Below, one piece after another: positions 57,805-64,000 of a DNA stretch of 64,000 bases (position 1 is the stretch's first letter; each line of letters starts with the position of its first letter). Origin of the DNA: CBFHMJ01 sp965656875 (GTDB lineage Bacteria; Pseudomonadota; Gammaproteobacteria; Enterobacterales; Alteromonadaceae); the NCBI GenBank assembly GCA_965656875.1, contig CBFHMJ010000026.1, positions 1 through 64,000 of the forward strand, given 5' to 3'. The notes under the pieces were generated by a model. The model was not told the origin of the DNA and made no database searches. It saw nothing but the letters and a program-made list of their open reading frames with translations. Position numbers and translations under genes: made by a program.

Positions 57805-58761
57805 ATGAGTAACATACTCGTGATTTCTGGCCACCCGAATTTATCGGAATCGAATACCAATCAACTAATTTTAGAATCACTACGCAACTGTGTTGAGAAC
57901 ATCGACATTCGTCGGCTTGATGCCCTGTATCCTCATTACGACATCGATGTAAAAGCTGAACAGCAAGCGTTACTGGCGGCGGATGTCATCATTCTGCAAT
58001 TTCCTTTCTACTGGTATTCCGTGCCAGCATTACTGAAGAAGTGGATCGACGATGTATTTAGCTACGACTTTGCCTGTGGCAGCAAGGGTGACAAGTTACA
58101 TGGCAAAGATTTTATATTGTCATTTACCATTGGTGGACCGGCCGAATCCTATGATCCACTCGGCTACAATCATTTCTCGATAGAACAGTTAGTACGACCT
58201 TTACAGCAAACCGCTTATCTTGCGGGTATGAATTATCACCCGCCTGTTTATTCTCACGGAATGGTTTACATACCGGGTGTTTACAATGAACTGGCAGACG
58301 TGCAGAACAAGGCGAAAGCCCATAGCAACAGATTAATTCAACAACTCAATGCAATGGCCACGATAGACGAAGCATATGTTGAGCGTTTTGCTCGTAACTG
58401 GTTTAAAGCGCTCGATAACCTGCCGGAAGATACCGCGCAATTTACCCAATACCTTGCTGACGACGTAATTTGGGATATGCCAGAAGGGAAGTTTCACGGT
58501 CATCATGGTTTTAAAGACTGGTACAGCTATGCACGTAGCATGTTTAAACCCGGATGTGACCATCAAATACAAGCGATCTCAGTGCTAAAAACACCAGATG
58601 GTTTTGATGTTGAACTGACCGTCCAACTGATTGCGGATACCTGGCCAGAATCTCAATTCAACGGCGAGCCCGTTAAGATTGTGGTAAATGAAAAATGGAC
58701 ATTAACCCACTCACCGTCAGACGGTTTATTGATTCATGACTACGTTGTAAAGACTCACTAA
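57805..58761 (+). CDS. Flavodoxin-fold NAD(P)H quinone reductase fused to SnoaL-like domain
   Basis: 318 aa. Residues 1-190 are a KefF/MdaB-type NAD(P)H:quinone oxidoreductase (ILVISGHPNLSESNTNQLIL, LQFPFYWYSVPALLKKWIDD, SFTIGGP, GMNYHPPVYSHGM). Residues about 195-318 (FARNWFKALDNLPEDTAQF, YLADDVIWDMPEGKFHGHHG, WTLTHSPSDGLLIHDY) are a SnoaL/NTF2-like fold. The reductase would carry FMN/FAD and reduce quinones or electrophiles in the cytosol. ATG with GAGG about 8 nt upstream. Heads a likely operon with the aldo/keto reductase. Confidence 0.92.
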   Translation: MSNILVISGHPNLSESNTNQLILESLRNCVENIDIRRLDALYPHYDIDVKAEQQALLAADVIILQFPFYWYSVPALLKKWIDDVFSYDFACGSKGDKLHGKDFILSFTIGGPAESYDPLGYNHFSIEQLVRPLQQTAYLAGMNYHPPVYSHGMVYIPGVYNELADVQNKAKAHSNRLIQQLNAMATIDEAYVERFARNWFKALDNLPEDTAQFTQYLADDVIWDMPEGKFHGHHGFKDWYSYARSMFKPGCDHQIQAISVLKTPDGFDVELTVQLIADTWPESQFNGEPVKIVVNEKWTLTHSPSDGLLIHDYVVKTH

Positions 58762-58815
58762 TCACTCATTTTTTTAAGCAACTTTTAACCGGAATCAATT
58801 TCCTGGAGGACTATT

Positions 58816-59781
58816 ATGTCAAACCATTTATTGAGTGGTATCAAGCAAATCGGCTACGGTGCTATGGGGCTTGAAGGTTATTATGGTGAAAGCGATGATG
58901 CGCTTGCTGTTAAGACCCTGGTTCATGCCATCGAACAAACAATGATGATAGACACCGCGGATGCTTATGGTGCAGGTCACAACGAAAGCCTGATTAAGCA
59001 GGCAATGCAACAAACCCCGATTAAGCCATTTATTGCCACAAAGTTTGGCATTGTTTTCGATGAAGATCAGACCGGTAGCCGCCTTGATACTGGCTGGGGT
59101 TTTCCATTAACCATCAATGGCAGCAAAGAGTATGTCTCACGCGCTATTGACCAAAGTCTCGAACGCCTGGGCGTTGACCAGATAGACTTGCTTTATGCTC
59201 ACTATCTGGACCCGGAAGTGCCAGTCGAAGAAACAGTAGGGGCAATGGCCGATGCAGTTAAAGCCGGAAAAGTGAAGGCTATTGGTCTGTCAAATGTAAC
59301 CGCAGAACAAGTGCTACAAGCCAACGAAGTACACCCTATTTCAGCGGTTCAGTACGAATATTCATTGTTTCGCCGGGAAGCGGAAACTGACATTATTCCC
59401 GCTGTTAATCAAATCGGGGCCGCGCTTGTTTGCTGGTCGCCACTTGGTGCGGGCTTTCTGGCGGGTCAGGTGAAAACGTTAGACGAAAATGATTTCCGCA
59501 ATAATAATCCCAAAATGCAAGGCGATAATTTCGACCAAAATTTAAAACGATTAGAAGAGATTAAGAAAGTTGCTGCTGATTACGCTATATCCCCTGCACA
59601 GTTAGCGCTCGCCTGGTTACTCGCCCAAGGCGATAACATCATTCCTATTCCTGGCAGTCGTAAGATAACGCGTATTGATGAAAATCTGGGTGCGCTTAAG
59701 GTGACTTTAAGTGACGAAACGCTGAAGAAACTGGATGAAATCGCGCCAATCGGTGCATTTAAAGGGGCTACGCTGGTTTAG
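58816..59781 (+). CDS. Aldo/keto reductase
   Basis: 321 aa with GGAGG 8 nt before the ATG. Catalytic tetrad visible: Asp in MIDTADAYG, the following Tyr, Lys in FIATKFG, His in LLYAHYLD. NADP-binding end: CWSPLGAGFLAG and IPIPGSRKITRIDENL. Reduces aldehydes or ketones with NADPH. 54 bp after the quinone reductase gene, probably the same transcript, which suggests a shared electrophile-detoxifying job. Confidence 0.95.
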   Translation: MSNHLLSGIKQIGYGAMGLEGYYGESDDALAVKTLVHAIEQTMMIDTADAYGAGHNESLIKQAMQQTPIKPFIATKFGIVFDEDQTGSRLDTGWGFPLTINGSKEYVSRAIDQSLERLGVDQIDLLYAHYLDPEVPVEETVGAMADAVKAGKVKAIGLSNVTAEQVLQANEVHPISAVQYEYSLFRREAETDIIPAVNQIGAALVCWSPLGAGFLAGQVKTLDENDFRNNNPKMQGDNFDQNLKRLEEIKKVAADYAISPAQLALAWLLAQGDNIIPIPGSRKITRIDENLGALKVTLSDETLKKLDEIAPIGAFKGATLV

Positions 59782-59815
59782 TCTCAGGGAATAATCACCA
59801 TCAAGCATGGATTCT

Positions 59816-59847
59816 ATGCTCACTATATCGCTTGATAGAGTGAGCAT
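59816..59847 (+). terminator. Hairpin after the aldo/keto reductase gene
   Basis: ATGCTCACT (59816-59824) pairs with AGTGAGCAT (59839-59847) around a 14-nt loop, 35 nt after the stop. Only a short pyrimidine run (CCTTT) follows, so it is a possible terminator. Confidence 0.45.
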
Positions 59848-60029
59848 CCTTTGCAGTGAAATTGAACTTAAGCTCTCCTGAAAAACCAACTTTCTCACTC
59901 CCTCACGCCTTTGATCATCTTCGTGCGTCAACAGGTTCTAATCATTTTCTGCTGTCCTTGCTACAATCCGAACCACGTTTTACGGGTAATAAGTTACTCT
60001 CTGTTATTCACTGATAATCAGGCAGGTTG

Positions 60030-60914
60030 ATGAAAAGGACGAGTTTTATTGTTTTGATGTTGAGCATGTGTGTCGCAAGCGTAGGCTGCTTAGCAAAAAG
60101 TAGCCCTCAAATAATCACCGATGACGACATCATTCAGCACTTTTGTAGCCCCGCCAACAATATAAACTGGGTAATTGGTGACGATGAATGCCTCAGAATA
60201 ACAACGATTAAACCCGTTCAATCCCCATCGGTGGATAAGCTGATTGTCTATTTACATGGTGATGGTAGCGGTGCAAAGCGACCGTCAGATTATTTGCAAC
60301 GAAGCGTGAAGCATATTAGTCAGGACAATGTTGCTCACATCATCTTAATGAGGCCAGGGTATTTCGACAGTACAGGCCACTATTCAACGGGTAAATCACA
60401 CCGGAATTCATGGCGAGCCACGAGTTATAACGCCCACAATGTTAAGGAAATCGCCGCAGTTATTCGCAAACTGAAGACATTTCACCAGGCAAACCGGGTA
60501 ATTCTGGTGGGTCATTCTGGCGGCGCGGCGTTAGCTGCTTTGATATTAGGCAAGCACCCTGATGTAGCCGATGGAGCGGTTCTTGCGGCTTGCCCGTGTG
60601 ACGTGAATAAATGGGTTGAAATGGCGGGTACTCGGTCGGGAAGGGGCGCTTTATCCCCGATTGACTATGTTGATCACATTAAGCCGGATGTCGCTGTTAT
60701 TGCCCTGACTGGCACCCTGGATAACAACACGCGCCCGCTATTAGCGATTGAATATATTGAGAAATTACGACATACAATGGCCAGCAATCACCGTGCTGTC
60801 AATAAAAGTACCATCAGAAAATATATTGGCGTGAAAGGTCAGACACATAACGGTGTCGCACGCTCGCCGCAGTTTTATCAGGCGATTAATGAATTGATTG
60901 TAGATAGCCAGTAA
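60030..60914 (+). CDS. Secreted alpha/beta-hydrolase-fold protein
   Basis: About 294 aa from the ATG at 60030 (AGG about 6 nt upstream; a TTG just before it is possible). Signal peptide with hydrophobic SFIVLMLSMCVASVGC; a lipobox-like VGC is present but the -3 residue is Ser, so lipoprotein status is uncertain. LIVYLHGDGSG (oxyanion region), nucleophile elbow VGHSGGAA, and a later Asp/His pair (THNGV near the end). Peptidase, esterase or related; substrate unknown. Confidence 0.85.
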   Translation: MKRTSFIVLMLSMCVASVGCLAKSSPQIITDDDIIQHFCSPANNINWVIGDDECLRITTIKPVQSPSVDKLIVYLHGDGSGAKRPSDYLQRSVKHISQDNVAHIILMRPGYFDSTGHYSTGKSHRNSWRATSYNAHNVKEIAAVIRKLKTFHQANRVILVGHSGGAALAALILGKHPDVADGAVLAACPCDVNKWVEMAGTRSGRGALSPIDYVDHIKPDVAVIALTGTLDNNTRPLLAIEYIEKLRHTMASNHRAVNKSTIRKYIGVKGQTHNGVARSPQFYQAINELIVDSQ

Positions 60915-61030
60915 TTTCAATGCGTTATTTTCAGCAACCTCTTTCCGAGAAAGCGTATTAACCCTGCATAGACTGATGTATTATTTTCCGCTTTCAACGT
61001 TTCTCCGAGTAAGTTTTTGGGTAATGAAAA

Positions 61031-62179
61031 ATGGCAATAGATGTAGTTTCGACGGTTCTGTACTCAGGCATGATGGGAGTCGTTGCTTCTTCTCTGGTTC
61101 GAAGCCAAAGTGCTGCGGATACAAAACAAGGTCTTTATCTTTGCGGTTTGCTCGTTTTGTTACTCATTCACATTCTGGGTGAGCTTTATATCTTTTCTGG
61201 CTTTTATCGTTATGCACCATCGATTGCAGGATTTCAGTTTCCGGTGCGCATGCTACTAGGTCCCGCCCTCTATTTTTACGCTGCTACGGCTATGTTTCCA
61301 AATGAAAAGATAACACTCAAAAAGCATTTGCTGGCTTTGTCAGGCGGGCTGGTGATCCTGTTACTAATGATTCCGTTTATGTTTTTTATTAGTCCGGCCC
61401 AGAAACTGGCGTTAGCCGACCCCGCAACACGAGATCCTGATTTATGGCGGATAGCGTTGACAACGTGTCTGGTGACTGCGGTGTTATTTATCGCTTTTAC
61501 ATTTACTTATTTAGCCGCAACGTTTCGACTGCATGCCAGACACCGAATCCAGTTGATGAATAAATATTCCGCCATTGAGCAACGAGCAATGGACTGGCTA
61601 AAAGTCCTTCTAATATTGTGGGGATTTGTCTGGTTTATCTATGCCGTAAATTATGCAACAAATCTGATCGGCATTAACTGGTTTGCTCTTGGGTCTGTAT
61701 TGCCATTGATTGAACTCGTTGTATTGATCTCATTTACCCATTTCGCCATCAAGCAATTGGAGTTGGCGAAACAGGACAAAGAACCCGAGCCTGTTATCAG
61801 AGAACGTGAAGCGGTCATCTCTGAAGAAAAGATGGCAGAAATCTCACAAAAGTTGATTGCTACAATGAAACATCAAGCGCTGTACAAAGACGAAGATTTA
61901 TCACTCAATCGGCTATCGACGGCTGTTTCCGTTAGCGAAAACTATATTTCTGAAACACTCTCACAGTTTATGAAGACGAACTTTTTTCAGTTCGTGAATA
62001 ACTACCGCGTAGAAGAAGCCAAACAGCTGCTAATTAACAGTGACATGTTAGTGTCTACCATAGCGTATGAAGTCGGCTTTAAGTCCAAATCAACGTTTAA
62101 TGCGGCCTTTAAAAAAGTCGCAGGAGAAACGCCTACTGCGTTTAAAAAGTCATTTTTGGATAAAAAAGCGACAAATTAA
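61031..62179 (+). CDS. Membrane-bound AraC-family regulator
   Basis: 382 aa. About seven transmembrane helices in residues 1-245 (for example LCGLLVLLLIHILGELYIF, LLGPALYFYAATAMF, LSGGLVILLLMIPFMFFI), then an AraC HTH at about 285-375 (LSLNRLSTAVSVSENYISET, NFFQFVNNYRVEEAKQLL, STIAYEVGFKSKSTFNAAFK). A membrane-anchored one-component regulator. The next gene (DUF2306, 95 bp on) may be its target. Confidence 0.92.
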   Translation: MAIDVVSTVLYSGMMGVVASSLVRSQSAADTKQGLYLCGLLVLLLIHILGELYIFSGFYRYAPSIAGFQFPVRMLLGPALYFYAATAMFPNEKITLKKHLLALSGGLVILLLMIPFMFFISPAQKLALADPATRDPDLWRIALTTCLVTAVLFIAFTFTYLAATFRLHARHRIQLMNKYSAIEQRAMDWLKVLLILWGFVWFIYAVNYATNLIGINWFALGSVLPLIELVVLISFTHFAIKQLELAKQDKEPEPVIREREAVISEEKMAEISQKLIATMKHQALYKDEDLSLNRLSTAVSVSENYISETLSQFMKTNFFQFVNNYRVEEAKQLLINSDMLVSTIAYEVGFKSKSTFNAAFKKVAGETPTAFKKSFLDKKATN

Positions 62180-62273
62180 CGTCTAATTCGTCCGAATATG
62201 CCCATCCGGACGACACAAATACCGTATTTCTACAAAATCCTGTTCAATTATTGTTAAAAGAACAGGACGTACG

Positions 62274-63167
62274 ATGAGCATTACAACAGATAAATTATCG
62301 CCATCATCACTTTATAAAAAAGACATTCAGGCCACGCAGCAATCGAATCCCACAGGCGCGAGCTGGATAACCCGGTGCTACCAGTATTCTGCGGTATTCT
62401 GGTTTTTGTCGATTCTTGTCGGTCAGTGGTTATTCTTTTATTTCATCATGTCGTTTTATGGTTTTTCGGTGATCAACGACAATATGGAGATTTGGAATCG
62501 ATGGGAGCCACTGGGTAGTCGCCCTTATCATGAAGGTGATGCGACGGGAAACATGATGTTTGCTATTCATGCAATTGGCGCAGGTATTGTTGCATTCGGT
62601 GGTGCATTACAACTTATTCCCAGGCTTAGAACGATAGCCCCCAGGTTTCATAAAATTAATGGTTATGTTTATCTGCTCACCGTATTCTTTTTGGCTATTT
62701 CCGGCTTTTATCTTTCTCTGATACGAGGTGCCAGCCCCAGTTCACTCGCGGCGATTGGTACGTCGCTCAACGGTATTCTCATCCTGTTTTTTGCTTACCT
62801 GACGGTTAAAACGGCTATAAAAAGAGACCTTAATAATCATCGAAAATGGGCAATCAGATTATTTTTAGTCGCTAATGCTCAATGGTTTTTAAGAGTTGGC
62901 GTGTTTAGCTATTTAATTTCAGGTACGACACTCGGCGGCAATCCTGCGTTTGGTGATGTGTTCTTTAGTGTCTGGACATTTGCTTGTTACTTGCTGCCAC
63001 TGGCCGCCGCACAGCTTTATTTTGTTGCTGCACATAAACGCCATCATCGACTGAAAATTATCTCAGCAACGACATTGACTGTCCTGACACTCTTCATGCT
63101 GGTGGGTGTACTCGGTTTGACGCCATTTTTACAGCTCATTCTTAGTGGAGAGCCGGTAAAACTTTGA
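62274..63167 (+). CDS. DUF2306 membrane protein
   Basis: 297 aa with about eight transmembrane helices. AIHAIGAGIVAFGGALQLIP, FHKINGYVYLLTVFFLAISG and NNHRKWAIRLFLVANAQWFL are typical of DUF2306; the conserved His residues could bind haem, as in cytochrome b561-like folds, but this is a guess. Start ATG follows AGGACGTACG. Lies downstream of the membrane AraC gene. Confidence 0.88.
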   Translation: MSITTDKLSPSSLYKKDIQATQQSNPTGASWITRCYQYSAVFWFLSILVGQWLFFYFIMSFYGFSVINDNMEIWNRWEPLGSRPYHEGDATGNMMFAIHAIGAGIVAFGGALQLIPRLRTIAPRFHKINGYVYLLTVFFLAISGFYLSLIRGASPSSLAAIGTSLNGILILFFAYLTVKTAIKRDLNNHRKWAIRLFLVANAQWFLRVGVFSYLISGTTLGGNPAFGDVFFSVWTFACYLLPLAAAQLYFVAAHKRHHRLKIISATTLTVLTLFMLVGVLGLTPFLQLILSGEPVKL

Positions 63168-63315
63168 CGTTTTGGTCGACTCATGTAACCGGGGTGAAGC
63201 ATAAAATAATATATTAGAAGAAAAAGTAATATCTTGTATACTCTTTGTGCTGCTTCCGTGTAGCTCTGGTTGCAGTGATTATTGTCAACACGTACAAAGG
63301 GATAAAGAAGTCACT

Positions 63316-64000
63316 ATGAAGTTAATAGTATTATTCGCCGTTTTAATGTCTGTTTCTTTTACATCGCAAGCATCGATAACAGTGAAAGGCACCGTATTTG
63401 ACGGTAAGGGAAACCTGGTTACAAAATGTGATGTATTTTTCAATAAAGAAAAATGGATCACCAAAGAAAGTACCCATGTCACCTGTAATGAACAGGGCCA
63501 GTACACCGCAACGATAGAGCCGGGTGTTTATAACTCGCTGTATATTTGCGATGAAGACAAATATGCAAAAACAGCATTGGAGTTTTGGGGCTGGAACCTA
63601 CATCTAACTGAGTCTCAAACAATTGATGCAGCATTTGACACGATTGAAGTGTATAGCTTGTCTACCTGGGCCTCAAATGGTGGATCAAATTCACTGTTTG
63701 CATCCTTCAGACCTATGCTGTTACAAAACGCCTCAGCAACACAAAAGATGCAGCTAAAAGACGATAATTTTACGTATAAAACCGTAAATGGTAGGAAAAT
63801 CGCTGTGTTAGACATTACGCCAACGCTCACCCCGGCGCTGATTCACGGCTTTGTTGACGACAAGTCGATTGAATTACTGGATTATTTCTGGAGTTATGAA
63901 AAGGTAGACAATTGCGGGCATTTCCCCAAGGACTTCGATGTAACAAAAGGATGCTATATGCCGATGGTGATCGCGCAGTTTCGCAAACCGACACTTGAAG
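63316..64000 (+). CDS. Secreted hypothetical protein (3' partial)
   Basis: The ATG at 63316 follows GGGATAAAGAAG and the frame stays open to the window edge (228 codons). Signal peptide MKLIVLFAVLMSVSFTSQAS. Then a beta-rich start (ITVKGTVFDGKGNLVTKCDV, TATIEPGVYNSLYICDED) that resembles a carboxypeptidase-regulatory-like or similar domain. Five Cys so far. No family named with confidence; the 3' end is outside the window. Confidence 0.8.
   Translation, partial: MKLIVLFAVLMSVSFTSQASITVKGTVFDGKGNLVTKCDVFFNKEKWITKESTHVTCNEQGQYTATIEPGVYNSLYICDEDKYAKTALEFWGWNLHLTESQTIDAAFDTIEVYSLSTWASNGGSNSLFASFRPMLLQNASATQKMQLKDDNFTYKTVNGRKIAVLDITPTLTPALIHGFVDDKSIELLDYFWSYEKVDNCGHFPKDFDVTKGCYMPMVIAQFRKPTLE

Overview
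The window looks like chromosome of a free-living, probably marine or aquatic gammaproteobacterium (Oceanospirillales- or Alteromonadales-like). This rests on gene content only: a GlyGly-CTERM secreted nuclease, a TRAP transporter, DUF885 and DUF2797 proteins, a fused MFS/spermidine-synthase-like protein, a CadC-like regulator, a chemoreceptor and a diguanylate cyclase. No rRNA, tRNA, CRISPR array or transposase was seen. Genes are dense on both strands, and many transcription units end in clear hairpins.

Layout. 1-11163: 3' part of a giant secreted multi-nuclease (end of an endonuclease I domain, two ExeM/NucH-type nuclease modules, about 12 cadherin-like repeats, a GlyGly-CTERM tail). 11287-15958: a secreted FG-GAP protein and a secreted amidohydrolase, both on the minus strand. 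15959-17169: a gene-poor stretch with a candidate small RNA. 17170-20652: a small hypothetical gene and an NtrC-type two-component pair. 20787-24725: a two-gene KAP NTPase plus NACHT-LRR NTPase module, with an exact 13-bp inverted repeat outside each end; this is the best candidate for an undescribed (defence-like) system. 24870-30230: a secreted acidic protein, queC/queE, rmuC and two Sel1-like paralogues. 30247-35931: pxpCBA (5-oxoprolinase) divergent from a dctPQM TRAP transporter. 36102-46410: DUF885 metallopeptidase, DUF2797, a GT4 glycosyltransferase, a chemoreceptor, a periplasmic catalase-peroxidase and a diguanylate cyclase.

46415-48328: a PadR/HAAS regulatory locus with a 22-bp perfect inverted repeat in the divergent promoter. 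48543-49398: a probable HicA-like toxin-antitoxin module. Its 73-codon toxin has no standard start codon (ATA after a good Shine-Dalgarno), a palindrome sits upstream, and a terminator lies between the two genes. 49681-55776: a cold-shock protein, a methyltransferase, a fused MFS/spermidine-synthase-like protein, a CadC-like regulator and a DUF1826 gene behind a probable Zur box. 55820-63167: two LysR regulators, a flavodoxin-fold quinone reductase fused to a SnoaL-like domain, an aldo/keto reductase, a secreted hydrolase, a membrane AraC regulator and a DUF2306 protein. The window ends inside a secreted protein gene.

Themes: extracellular DNA and polymer breakdown, pyroglutamate use, oxidative and electrophile stress (KatG, quinone reductase, AKR), zinc homeostasis, and defence or selfish modules (KAP-NACHT, HicA-like). 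Functions are read from motifs recognised by eye; no database search was run.
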